This document shows, piece by piece, positions 49,903 to 58,629 of a stretch of DNA of 64,000 bases (position 1 is its first letter; each line of letters opens with the position of its first letter). Location of the stretch: assembly GCF_014207745.1 (NCBI RefSeq), contig NZ_JACHJB010000002.1, positions 3,100,001-3,164,000 on the forward strand. The letters run 5' to 3'. Under the pieces are notes generated by a model. That model was not told where the DNA came from. It did no database searches and worked only from the letters and a program-made list of their open reading frames with translations. The stretch comes from Nonomuraea muscovyensis (GTDB lineage Bacteria; Actinomycetota; Actinomycetes; Streptosporangiales; Streptosporangiaceae). Both the position numbers and the translations under genes were made by a program.

Positions 49903-51867
49903 CTAGTCGGGCCGCGGCGCCGGGTCGGCGGTCACCGACCGCAGCAGCGGCCTGCTCAGCGCCCCCGCCCCGACCACCCCGGCGAACCCCGCCACGACGC
50001 ACGCCCCGAGCGTCACCAGGCCCGACACGTTCACCGACGTGACCATGAAGGGGATCCCGCAGAACGCGCCGACGGCGATCGCGCCGCCGCCCATAACGGT
50101 CAGCGGGACGAGCGTCTCGGCCCGGCGGGCCCGGTCGAGCACCTCCAGCGGCGTTCCCGCCAGGCGCAGCAGCCCGTACGTCTGGCGCCGGTCGAGGATC
50201 GACGAGGCGGCCGTGATGCCCGCGCTGGCGATGGCCACCAGGAAGGACACCGAGAGCACCACGATGGTGCCCGTGCCGATGTCGGCGAAGATCTGGACGC
50301 CGAAGCGCTCCTCGTCGGCCTCCGTCGTCGGCGTGCGGCCGGGCACGAGCCCCGCCAGCGCCGTGCGCGCCCGGTCGAGGACGTCCTCCCCCGCCCCGCC
50401 GCCCAGCGCGGCGACCACCGTGTCCTTCACCGGCTCGACCGTGGCGGTCACGCCCGCCGCCTCCAGCCGCTGCCGCGCCTGCTCCGCCACGGCGGCCACC
50501 TGACCCGCCGGCGCGGTCACCCGGAGCTGGTCGGCGGCGGCGTCGCTGGTGAACGCGCCGGGGGTCAGCAGGCCCAGGAACCCGGCGACGAACCCCGTCA
50601 GGGCGACGCCGCTCACCGTGCGCCAGGCCGAGCGCGGGTCGTCCACCAGCCGCCGGCCGGCCAGCAGCCGGGCCGGCGAGCGCGCCGAGGCGGCGGTGAT
50701 CCGGCCGATGAGGCCGACCACCCACGGCCCGACCAGGTTGATGCACAGGAACGCCAGCCCGATCACCACCGCGATGATCGCCACGCTGGTGCCCTGGGTG
50801 AGCGTGGGCACGACGGCCAGCACCGCGAGCAGCGCGACGACCCTGACCGCGCGCAGGGCGGGCGGGGTCTCCCGCCTGGCCACCCCGAGCGGGCTGACCA
50901 CGACCCGGCGCAGCCCCGCCACGGCCGACAGGCCCACCAGCAGCGGCACGGCCACGATCGCCCCGGCCAGGACGAGCGGGTGCGGCCACAGGTCGGAGAC
51001 GAACCACGGGCCGCCCCCGATCTCGATGCGGGCCAGCAGCGGCACGGCCAGCGCGTACGCGGCCGTGCCCGCCAGCGCGCCGGCGAATGCGACGATCACC
51101 GCCTCCGCCACGGTCATGCCGACAACCTGGCCCGGCGTCGCGCCGACCAGCCGCAGCGCGGCCAGCCGCTGGTCCCTGCGCGCCACGGTCAGCCGGGCCG
51201 CCGCGCCCCCGAAGACCAGCAGCGGCACGACCATGAGCACGCCGGCGATGAGCGCCAGCACCTGGTAGCCCTCCGAGTCCTCGGTGGGCTCCCCGGCGAA
51301 GGAATCGATCTTGACCGGGGTGGAGCCGACGATCCAGTCACGCGCGCGCTCGGCCGTCATCGCGGGCGCGTCCGGCCGGTGCCCGACCACGGCGACCAGC
51401 TCGTCCGGGTGGACCAGCGCCTCGTCGCCGAGCACGCCGGCCGGCTTCGGATAGCGCCGGGCGAGCTGGTCGGCGGGCAGCCGCGCGGCCAGTTCGGACA
51501 GGGCCGGCGAGAGCCACACCTCGCCGGGCGCGGGGAAGCGCGGCATCCCGGGCGGGGCGGGCGCCCCGGGGACGAGGGCGGCCAGGTCGACGACCGTGAT
51601 CTGCTCGCCGCGCACGTAGTCGTGCCGCCTGGCCTCCACCGCCACGGCCTTGCCCCCCGCGCCCGCCGCGCCCGCCGGCTGGGCCGGCGCCGCGACCGGG
51701 TTGCGCCACGCGCTGCGGTCGGCGCGGTCGGCGAAGGCGAAGTTCGCGGCGACCGCGAACAGCAGCAGCGCCGTGGACACCGCGACGGCGCCCAGCGTGA
51801 GCCAGGCGCCGAGCATGCCCTTGCGCCCGCCGCCCTTCAGCAGCCGCCAGGTCAGGCCGAGGTTCAT
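49903..51867 (-). CDS. FtsX-type ABC permease
   Basis: A 654-residue membrane protein with an N-terminal helix (LGAWLTLGAVAVSTALLLFA), a periplasm-side domain of about 180 residues, three helices (QVLALIAGVLMVVPLLVFGG region), a central helix set, and a last three-helix FtsX module (GTIVVLSVSFLVAIASAGIT, VSGLVTLGACVVAGFAGVVG). It matches the two-FtsX-domain permeases of antimicrobial-peptide or lipoprotein exporters. ATG 51867 overlaps the ATPase stop by 4 bp, so they form one transporter. Confidence 0.88.
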   Translation of the reverse strand: MNLGLTWRLLKGGGRKGMLGAWLTLGAVAVSTALLLFAVAANFAFADRADRSAWRNPVAAPAQPAGAAGAGGKAVAVEARRHDYVRGEQITVVDLAALVPGAPAPPGMPRFPAPGEVWLSPALSELAARLPADQLARRYPKPAGVLGDEALVHPDELVAVVGHRPDAPAMTAERARDWIVGSTPVKIDSFAGEPTEDSEGYQVLALIAGVLMVVPLLVFGGAAARLTVARRDQRLAALRLVGATPGQVVGMTVAEAVIVAFAGALAGTAAYALAVPLLARIEIGGGPWFVSDLWPHPLVLAGAIVAVPLLVGLSAVAGLRRVVVSPLGVARRETPPALRAVRVVALLAVLAVVPTLTQGTSVAIIAVVIGLAFLCINLVGPWVVGLIGRITAASARSPARLLAGRRLVDDPRSAWRTVSGVALTGFVAGFLGLLTPGAFTSDAAADQLRVTAPAGQVAAVAEQARQRLEAAGVTATVEPVKDTVVAALGGGAGEDVLDRARTALAGLVPGRTPTTEADEERFGVQIFADIGTGTIVVLSVSFLVAIASAGITAASSILDRRQTYGLLRLAGTPLEVLDRARRAETLVPLTVMGGGAIAVGAFCGIPFMVTSVNVSGLVTLGACVVAGFAGVVGAGALSRPLLRSVTADPAPRPD

Positions 51868-52541
51868 GCCGCCATCCCGGCGGTGAGCAGCCGGCCGTCG
51901 CGCACCTCGACCATGCGGTCGCACCAGCCGGCCACACCCGGGTCGTGGGTGACCACGATGAGGGAGGCGCCGTTGTGCTTGGTGGCCTCCACGAGCAGCC
52001 GCATCGTGTCGTGGCCGGTGCTCTGGTCGAGCGCGCCGGTCGGCTCGTCGGCGAAGACCACGGCGGGCTTGGTCACCAGCGCCCGGGCGATGGCGACCCG
52101 CTGCGCCTGGCCGCCGGACAGCTCACCCGGCCGCCTGCCCTCCATTCCGCCGAGGCCGAGCGGGGCGAACCACTCGCGGGCCCGCCGCACCGCCTCGGTC
52201 CTGGCGACGCCGCCCAGCATGAGGGGCAGCGCCACGTTCTCCTCGGCGGGCAGCTCCGGCAGGAGCTGGCCGAACTGGAAGACGAAGCCGAACCGGGTGC
52301 GGCGCAGGGCGCTGCGCTGGCGCTCGCGCATGGCGTCGATGCGCGCGCCGAGCAGGTGCACCTCACCCGAGTCGGGCTTCATGATGCCGGCCAGGCAGTG
52401 GAGCAGTGTGGACTTGCCCGATCCGCTCGGCCCCATGATCGCCACAGCCTCCCCGGCCCGTATGGCGATGTCCACGCCGCCCAGGGCGACCGTCTGCCCG
52501 AATCTCTTGGTCAAAGCCCGTCCAGCGAGCACGTCGTTCAT
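51864..52541 (-). CDS. ABC transporter ATP-binding protein, MacB/LolD type
   Basis: A 225-residue ATPase: Walker A IMGPSGSGKSTLLHCLAG, Q-loop FVFQFGQLLPELPAEENVAL, signature ELSGGQAQRVAIARAL, Walker B VVFADEPTGALD, and the switch His in VVTHDPGVA. The ADEPTGALD form marks the MacB/LolD/SalX group that pairs with FtsX permeases. ATG 52541 is preferred to a longer frame that overlaps the response regulator promoter. Confidence 0.93.
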   Translation of the reverse strand: MNDVLAGRALTKRFGQTVALGGVDIAIRAGEAVAIMGPSGSGKSTLLHCLAGIMKPDSGEVHLLGARIDAMRERQRSALRRTRFGFVFQFGQLLPELPAEENVALPLMLGGVARTEAVRRAREWFAPLGLGGMEGRRPGELSGGQAQRVAIARALVTKPAVVFADEPTGALDQSTGHDTMRLLVEATKHNGASLIVVTHDPGVAGWCDRMVEVRDGRLLTAGMAA

Positions 52542-52632
52542 GCCGACGAGTCTCGCGGCGAGGGAGCCGGCGGCGGATCGGCCGTGCGTCCGGTTGCGCC
52601 TCGTCCGAACGGCCGATCCTAGAGTTGGGGCC

Positions 52633-53280
52633 GTGACTATTCGCGTGCTCGTCGCCGACGACCAGGAACTCGTCCGCACCGGCTTTCAGATGATCTTAGA
52701 CGCGCAGCCCGACATGGAGGTCGTGGCCGCCGTCGCCGACGGCGCGGAGGCCGTGGCCGAGGCCAGGCGGCTGCGCCCGGACGTGTGCCTGCTGGACATC
52801 CGGATGCCCAAGCTCGACGGGCTGGAGGTGACGCGGGTGCTGGCCGGCCCGGGCGTCGAGAACCCGCTGCGGGTGGTCATCGTCACCACATTCGACCTCG
52901 ACGAGTACGTCTACGGCGCGCTGCGGGCCGGGGCCACCGGCTTCCTGCTCAAGGACAGCGGGCCGACGCTGCTCATCGAGGCGGTCAAGGCGGCGGCGGG
53001 CGGCGAGGCGCTGGTGTCGCCGTCGGTGACCGTGCGGCTGCTGCAGCACCTGGCCAAGCCGCGGCGCGTCAGCGGCCCGGCGAACGACCCGCTGACCGAC
53101 CGGGAGCTCGACGTCGTGCGCCTGGTGGCCAGGGGGCGCACCAACCAGGAGGTGGCCGCCGAGCTGTTCGTCTCGCTGTCCACGGTGAAGACGCACCTCG
53201 GGAGCATCCAGGCGAAACTCGGTGTCCGCAATCGCGTGGAAATCGCAGCTTGGGCGTGGGAATCCGGCGTGGTGAGCTGA
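52633..53280 (+). CDS. NarL/LuxR-type response regulator
   Basis: A 215-residue protein. Receiver domain with DD (9-10), phospho-acceptor Asp55 in VCLLDIRMPKLDG, Thr in VIVTTFDLDEYV and Lys in GFLLKDSGP; LuxR HTH from about 145 (LTDRELDVVRLVARGRTNQE, VSLSTVKTHLGSIQAKLGVR). It is divergent from the ABC-FtsX operon and very likely controls it, but no histidine kinase gene lies on either side. A TAGAGT box 10 nt before GTG 52633 suggests a leaderless mRNA. Confidence 0.92.
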   Translation: MTIRVLVADDQELVRTGFQMILDAQPDMEVVAAVADGAEAVAEARRLRPDVCLLDIRMPKLDGLEVTRVLAGPGVENPLRVVIVTTFDLDEYVYGALRAGATGFLLKDSGPTLLIEAVKAAAGGEALVSPSVTVRLLQHLAKPRRVSGPANDPLTDRELDVVRLVARGRTNQEVAAELFVSLSTVKTHLGSIQAKLGVRNRVEIAAWAWESGVVS

Positions 53281-53347
53281 TTAACAGTGAGGCCGGCGGG
53301 ATAGAAGTTAAGGAGTACCCAGCGCATGGCCCAGGGGGGAGAAGAAC

Positions 53348-54031
53348 GTGCGCTATGCCCAGCCACCACCCACCAAAGCCGCCACCGCCGTCTACGTGAC
53401 GCTCACCGCGCAGGTCCTCTCCCTGGGCGCGCTCGTGCTGTTCGAACAGACCCGCGCCGACCGGCTGGCCGAGCAGCTCGCCGCGTTCGGCGGCCGGCCC
53501 AGCGGGGCCGACGCCGAGGCGGTCGTCGGCGCCGTGACGCTCTTCGCCGTGCTCATCATGCTGCTCGCCGGCACCACGATCGCCGCCGCGGCCGCCTACA
53601 CCACCTGGCTCGTCCGTGCCCGCCAGGCCAACGACCGCACGGCCTCCTCCCGGCCGGTCGTGCTGGCCTGGATGGTGCCCGGCGTCAACCTGCTGGCCCC
53701 GGCGCTGCTGCTCGACGAGGTGTGGCGCGGCACCCGGCCGCCGCTCGACCGCCGGGGGCGCTGGCTCGCGTTGCTGGCGGCCTGGTGGGTGAGCTGGCTG
53801 GTCATGGTGGCGCTGATCACGGTCCGGCTGCCGCTCGACTCCTCGGGCGGCCTCACGGGGGCGGGGGTGGCGGAGCTGGCCGCGTTCGTGGTGTCGGCCG
53901 CGCTGTGCGCGGCGACCGTACGGACCGTCACCCGCGCCCAGTGCTCCCACGGCGCCGGGCTGCGTGTGGTGCCCCGCACGACGGAGCTCCCGCCCTCCCC
54001 CGAATCGGCGCCGATCGGCCAGGCCGGCTGA
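53348..54031 (+). CDS. DUF4328 membrane protein
   Basis: A 227-residue protein with four hydrophobic segments (about 12-30, 60-88, 105-125, 138-190). The DUF4328 core is visible: TTWLVRARQANDRTASSRPV, then LAWMVPGVNLLAPALLLDEV and W. Function unknown; the family is common in actinomycetes near kinases and transporters. GTG 53348 has AGGGGGGAG upstream. It follows the response regulator by 67 bp on the same strand. Its stop is followed by an 18-bp repeat array. Confidence 0.85.
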   Translation: MRYAQPPPTKAATAVYVTLTAQVLSLGALVLFEQTRADRLAEQLAAFGGRPSGADAEAVVGAVTLFAVLIMLLAGTTIAAAAAYTTWLVRARQANDRTASSRPVVLAWMVPGVNLLAPALLLDEVWRGTRPPLDRRGRWLALLAAWWVSWLVMVALITVRLPLDSSGGLTGAGVAELAAFVVSAALCAATVRTVTRAQCSHGAGLRVVPRTTELPPSPESAPIGQAG

Positions 54032-54064
54032 GCCCGCGGCGGCCGCCCGGCAAGCGCCGGTGGC

Positions 54065-54184
54065 CATGCGGCCGTGGGTGCCCATGCGGCCGTGGGTGCC
54101 CATGCGCCCTTGGGCGGTCAGGCGGCCTTGGGGTGGTCAAGCTGCCGTGGGTGGTCAGGCGGCCGTGGGTGTCAGGCGGCTGTG
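54065..54184. repeat. 18-bp tandem repeat array
   Basis: CATGCGGCCGTGGGTGCC repeats at 54065, 54083 and (variant) 54101, then related GGTCAGGCGGCCGTGGG units continue into the 3' end of dnaE2. The last codons of dnaE2 therefore lie in the array. Confidence 0.88.
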
Positions 54185-57100
54185 GGGCCGGAGCTGCCGG
54201 GGCTTGAGTGCCACAGCCTGCGCGGCGGTGCGATGACGGCCGGGCCGCCCAGGTCGGAGTAGGGCGAGAGCCGGTAGCCGTTGGCGTACTCGATCGGCCG
54301 CCCGCCGACGCCACCGGGCGCCTGCTCGCCGGAGGGCCGGGCGAGGACCTCACGCACCGCCTCGATGCCGGCCGACCGCCACAGCGCGTCGAGCGCGGCC
54401 AGGTCCCAGCAGTCGACCGCCCGCAGCGAGACCGCCCGGACGCCGGTACGCCGCACCACGCCCCGGGCCACCATGAGCCACGCCCCGAACACCGTCGCCG
54501 CGCACCTGCCCTGCACCGACTCGAAGAACGTCAGGTCGACCGGCCCCGTCGAGTCGTCGAGAGTGGTGAAGATGACCCGCTGGCCGGACCGTACGGCCGG
54601 CGTCTGGGTGGCCACCTTGACCCCGGCGACCAGCACCTCGGCGCCGTTGCGCTGGGCCAGCAGGTCCTTGGCGCGGACGATGCCGACGGCGTCGAGCAGC
54701 TCGGCGTGGAAGCTGATGACGTGGCGGCTGACGTCGATGCCGAGGATCTCCAGCTCGGCCTCGACCATCTCGGCCTCGGTCATCTCGGGCAGCTCGCCCG
54801 GCGGGATGTGCTCGCCGAACCCCAGCGGGAGCTGCACCGCAGGCGGCTCCGGAACGGCGCCGGACCGGACCCCATCGGACCGGACCCGATCGGACCGGAC
54901 CCGATCGGACGGGGCGGGAACCGAGCGAGCGGGATCCGAGCGAGCGGGGTCGGGCCGGGCGGGGTCCGAGCGGGCGGGGTCGGGCCGGGCGGGTGGCGCG
55001 GTGTAGCGCCGGGAACGCCTGGCGGTGCTGATGCCCGAGGACGAGGCCCGTTCCAGGACGCCCACCTGGGCCACCAGGTCGCGGCGGGTCAGCCGGCCGG
55101 GCCGCCAGCGCGGGCCGCCCGGGTGGAGGTCGTGCAGCGCGTCCAGCCCGCCCACCTGGATGATCCGCTCGGCGGTCGGCCGGGAGGGCCGGGCGCGGTC
55201 CCAGAAGTCGGCGAGCGACGTGTACGGCCGGCCCGCGACCATCCGCTCGACCTCGGCCTCGCTCACCCCCTTGACCGCCGAGAACGGCACCCGCAGCGCG
55301 TATCCCCGGCCCAGCTCCTCGGCCTTGAACGCACGCCGCCGCACCGGGCCGGCCGCCCCCTCCTCCGGCCCCTCCTCCGGGCTCGCCAGTGCCGCGGCCG
55401 GGACGCCGACCCGGACCGGGGGACGCGGCCCGAGCCGTTCGACCTGCCAGTCCTTGCCCGACCTGTTGACGTCGAGCGGCAGGATGGTCACCCCGCACTG
55501 CCGGGCCTCGTCGATGATGACGCGCTGGGGGTACATGCCGGGCTCGTGGGTGAGCACCCCGGCGAAGAACGCCGCCGCGTGGTGGCGTTTGAGCCAGGCC
55601 GACTGGTAGGTGGGCAGCGCGAACGCCGCGGCGTGCGCCTTGCAGAACCCGAAACCGCCGAACGCGTCGAGCACCTTCCAGGCCCGCTCCACGGTCGCGT
55701 CGTCGAACCCGTTGGCCCGGGCCAGCGGCACGAACGTCTTGCGCACCAGCTCCCGGCCCTGGGGCGTGCCGAGAGAACGCCGCAGCATCTCGGCGAACGA
55801 CAGGTCGCGGCCCGTCATCACCTCGATGATCTTGAGGACCTGCTCGTGGAAGACCACGACGCCGTGGGTCTCCTTCAGCGCGCCGTGCAGCCGTTCGTGC
55901 GGGTAACGCGGCTCGCGCCAGCCGTGCCTGGCCTCCAGGTAGGGGGTGACCATGTCGGAGTTGACCGGGCCGGGCCGGAACAGGGAGATGTCCACGATGA
56001 GGTCGTGCATGGTGCGGGGCTCCAGCTTGGCGACGAGCTCGCGCTGGCCGGGCGACTCGATCTGGAAGCAACCGAGCGTACGGCCGGCGCAGATCATGTC
56101 GTAGGTCTCCTGGTCGTCGCGGGGCACGTACTGGACGGCCGGGTCGTCACCGCCCTGCTCGTCCAGCGCGACCTCGACGTCGTCCACCCGCCTGATCTCG
56201 CTCAGCGTGTAGGCCATGGCCGACTGCATCCGCACGCCGAGCACGTCGAGCTTGAGCAGCCCGGCCTCCTCCACGTCGTCCTTGTCGAACTGCGACATCG
56301 GGAACTCCAGCAGGCTGCGCTCCACCGGCGTGCGGTCGCGCAGGGTGGCGTTGCCGATGAGCACCCCGCACGGGTGGAGCGCGATGTGCCGGGGCAGCCC
56401 GTCGAGCTTCTCGGCCAGCCGGAACACCCGGTCGAGCCCCGCCTCGCCGAGCCGGCTGTCGCGCAGCTCCGGCAGGTCGCTCAGCGACGCGGTGATCTGC
56501 CGGGCCCTGATGTGCGGGAACGCCTTGGCGATGGCGTCGATCTCGTGCGGCGGCAGCCCCATGGCGCCGGCCACGTCGCGGATGGCGCTGCGCGCCCGGT
56601 AGGTCTCCATCATGGACACACAGGCCACGCGCTCCTCGCCGTAGCGGCCGAAGATGGCCTTGTAGCAGTCGAGCCGGCGCGCGGACTCCACGTCGACGTC
56701 GATGTCGGGCAGGCCGACGCGGCCCTCCGACAGGAAGCGCTCCATGAGCAGGCCGTGGTGGAGGGGGTTCACCTCGCCGATGCCGAGAAGGTAGGTGACC
56801 AGGCTGCCCGCCCCGGAGCCGCGGACCGCGCACCGGATGCCCATGCCGCGGATCATGTCGGTGATGCCGGACACGGCGACGAAGTAGCCGGACAGGCGCT
56901 TGCGCTCGATGATGTCCATCTCCGCCCGCAACCGTTCGCGGGCGGCGCGGGACCGGGTGAGGCCGCGGGCGGCCAGCCCGTCCTCGACGCGGTGGCGCAG
57001 CAGCGGCACCGGGTCGCCGCCGATCTCGGGCAGGTGCAGGGCGGGCGGGTCGCCCCGCAGCGCGAGCAGTTCCAGCGGGTCGATCACGCACTGCTCGGCG

Positions 57101-58044
57101 ATCCGCCGGGTGGTGCGCAGCAGGCGCGCGATCCGGTCGTCGTCGGAGCCGCAGATCCTGGCGGCCACCTGCAGCATGTCCTTGGAGCTCTTGAGATGGG
57201 CGTGGGAGGTGGGGCGGTCCAGGTGGCGCGGGTGCAGCGGGACGAGCTGGCGGGCCGCGTCGAGCACGTCGCCCACCTGGTGGTCGGCCGGGTCGAGGTA
57301 GCGGACGGCGTTGGTGAGCACGGCGGGCACGCCGAGCGACTCGGCCAGGCCGAGCATGCGGGCGGCGTTGGTGGCGTCGCGGTAGCCGTACTGGTCGACC
57401 AGTTCGACCACCACGCCGGGCACCGCGTCACGCCACCGGGTGAGCAGCGCCCGGGCGTGCTCGTCGCGGCGTTCGGCCACCGCTCGGCCCACGTCGGACC
57501 GCGGGCCGAGCAGCACCGCCAGCCCGCCGGAGCCGGGAGCGTCGCACGCGGCCACCAGCTCGCGGGTGACCCGCGGCTCGCCGCGCTCACCCGCGTGGTG
57601 GGCGGCCGTGACCAGCCGCGCCAGGCGGGACCAGCCGTGCGAACGGGCCAGCACCGTGACGCGGTCCTCGGCGCCGGGCCCGGTCCGCGGCCTGGGCCGG
57701 CGGCCGCCCGGCCGGGGCGGCAGGACGTCGTGGCCGACGCCGTCCATCCCGGGGAGGCCCCCCGTGCCCGGAAGGCTCCCCGCGCCCATTCCGGGCAGCG
57801 GGTCGGGCCAGGCGCCGGGGCCCGTGCCGGCGAGCGCCAGGTCGACGCCGAAGACCGGGGCGATCCCGGCGTCCGCGCACGCCTGGGCGTGCTTGACCGC
57901 CCCGTACAGGCCGTCGCGGTCGGTGAGGGCCAGGATGTCCATCCCGTCGTCGGCCGCCCGTCGCGCCAGCGCCTGCGGGAAGGCCGTGCCGTAGCGCATC
58001 GAGTAGGCGGAGCACACGTTGAGGTGGGGGAACGGGGGCGCCAT
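54172..58044 (-). CDS. dnaE2: error-prone DNA polymerase III alpha subunit (DnaE2/ImuC)
   Basis: A 1290-residue C-family polymerase. Catalytic aspartates are in GLPDIDVDVESARRLDC near 445-450; KAHAAAFALPTYQSAWLKRH marks the fingers and QLPLGFGEHIPPGELPEM the start of the OB region. The N-terminal PHP domain has lost metal ligands: NVC replaces HxH and TDRDG replaces TDHDG, so it should not proofread. DnaE2 carries out mutagenic translesion synthesis in SOS-induced actinobacteria. A linker near 1010-1062 is a tandem Pro/Asp/Arg repeat (PARPDPARSDP). ATG 58044 overlaps the DUF6504 stop by one base (TGATG). The imuA'/imuB partners are not adjacent. Confidence 0.92.
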   Translation of the reverse strand: MAPPFPHLNVCSAYSMRYGTAFPQALARRAADDGMDILALTDRDGLYGAVKHAQACADAGIAPVFGVDLALAGTGPGAWPDPLPGMGAGSLPGTGGLPGMDGVGHDVLPPRPGGRRPRPRTGPGAEDRVTVLARSHGWSRLARLVTAAHHAGERGEPRVTRELVAACDAPGSGGLAVLLGPRSDVGRAVAERRDEHARALLTRWRDAVPGVVVELVDQYGYRDATNAARMLGLAESLGVPAVLTNAVRYLDPADHQVGDVLDAARQLVPLHPRHLDRPTSHAHLKSSKDMLQVAARICGSDDDRIARLLRTTRRIAEQCVIDPLELLALRGDPPALHLPEIGGDPVPLLRHRVEDGLAARGLTRSRAARERLRAEMDIIERKRLSGYFVAVSGITDMIRGMGIRCAVRGSGAGSLVTYLLGIGEVNPLHHGLLMERFLSEGRVGLPDIDVDVESARRLDCYKAIFGRYGEERVACVSMMETYRARSAIRDVAGAMGLPPHEIDAIAKAFPHIRARQITASLSDLPELRDSRLGEAGLDRVFRLAEKLDGLPRHIALHPCGVLIGNATLRDRTPVERSLLEFPMSQFDKDDVEEAGLLKLDVLGVRMQSAMAYTLSEIRRVDDVEVALDEQGGDDPAVQYVPRDDQETYDMICAGRTLGCFQIESPGQRELVAKLEPRTMHDLIVDISLFRPGPVNSDMVTPYLEARHGWREPRYPHERLHGALKETHGVVVFHEQVLKIIEVMTGRDLSFAEMLRRSLGTPQGRELVRKTFVPLARANGFDDATVERAWKVLDAFGGFGFCKAHAAAFALPTYQSAWLKRHHAAAFFAGVLTHEPGMYPQRVIIDEARQCGVTILPLDVNRSGKDWQVERLGPRPPVRVGVPAAALASPEEGPEEGAAGPVRRRAFKAEELGRGYALRVPFSAVKGVSEAEVERMVAGRPYTSLADFWDRARPSRPTAERIIQVGGLDALHDLHPGGPRWRPGRLTRRDLVAQVGVLERASSSGISTARRSRRYTAPPARPDPARSDPARPDPARSDPARSVPAPSDRVRSDRVRSDGVRSGAVPEPPAVQLPLGFGEHIPPGELPEMTEAEMVEAELEILGIDVSRHVISFHAELLDAVGIVRAKDLLAQRNGAEVLVAGVKVATQTPAVRSGQRVIFTTLDDSTGPVDLTFFESVQGRCAATVFGAWLMVARGVVRRTGVRAVSLRAVDCWDLAALDALWRSAGIEAVREVLARPSGEQAPGGVGGRPIEYANGYRLSPYSDLGGPAVIAPPRRLWHSSPGSSGPTAA
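54858..55000. repeat. in-frame tandem repeats in dnaE2 linker
   Basis: GATCGGACCGGACCC repeats (15-bp unit, about four copies, 54868-54915), then GGGGTCGGGCCGGGC and GGGTCCGAGCGGGC units (30-bp period) to 55000. They encode the PARPDPARSDP-like linker before the OB fold of DnaE2. Confidence 0.85.
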
Positions 58045-58310
58045 CAGTCCCACGCCCTCATGAGCAGCCAGCCGCCGCTGGCGGTGTCGAACCTCAGCTC
58101 GTACGAACCGACCATCCGCCCGGGAGCGGCCTCGACCCGCCAGAACCGGCGCTCGCCGGGATCGCCCTCCCCCGTCTTCCACCACTCGCGCGCCACCACC
58201 CAGTGGTCGAGGACGCGGCGCACGAGGTAGAGGCGGTCGCGCCAGACGAACTGGGTGGGCTCCCCGTCCCTGGTCCACACCTCGATCGGGTCGCCATAGA
58301 GTCTGCTCAA
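58044..58310 (-). CDS. DUF6504 protein, DnaE2 accessory
   Basis: An 88-residue protein rich in Trp and Arg: VWTRDGEPTQFVWRDRLYLV, HWVVAREWWKTGEGDPGERR, FWRVEAAPGRMVGSYELRF. This DUF6504 family is found in actinomycetes next to Y-family or C-family mutagenesis polymerases. It probably binds or assists DnaE2. The start is TTG 58310 with GGGGAG 7 nt upstream; no ATG/GTG fits. It is the first gene after the SOS box and its stop shares one base with the dnaE2 ATG. Confidence 0.85.
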   Translation of the reverse strand: MSRLYGDPIEVWTRDGEPTQFVWRDRLYLVRRVLDHWVVAREWWKTGEGDPGERRFWRVEAAPGRMVGSYELRFDTASGGWLLMRAWD

Positions 58311-58374
58311 GATGCTTCTCCCCGCGGCTCTCGTGCCTGTGCTGAGCCGCCCGGGGGAAGGCGGGCGCTACGTA

Positions 58375-58390
58375 TCGAACATATGTTCTC
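58375..58390. promoter_or_regulatory. SOS (LexA) box
   Basis: TCGAACATATGTTCTC matches the actinobacterial LexA consensus TCGAAC-N4-GTTCGA at 10 of 12 positions. It lies 65 bp upstream of DUF6504-dnaE2, the operon expected to be DNA-damage induced. It is also 240 bp upstream of the divergent kinase gene. Confidence 0.85.
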
Positions 58391-58629
58391 AGGGCCCGAA
58401 ACGCAAGTCGATCGCCCGCCCCGCCGGCGGGATCGGCGCCGGTCGGGCCGCGGACGAGGGCGCCCACGCCGGTGGCGTTCGCCGGGCCGTCCCACCGCAC
58501 TACCCTCGCCCGCCGGGGTGATGCGCCGCCGGCGTCACCGCCGCGATCGTGACCGGCGGCGGAGTCATCGCCGCCGTTCCCGTGTCGGGCCCGCCCGGAC
58601 CCGACGCGATGTCGGTAAGCTAACCCGCC

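Noticed and set aside
54208..58230. Plus-strand open frame of 1340 codons opposite dnaE2
   Set aside because: It is the antisense of a highly conserved polymerase; the translation has no domain and the composition typical of shadow frames.
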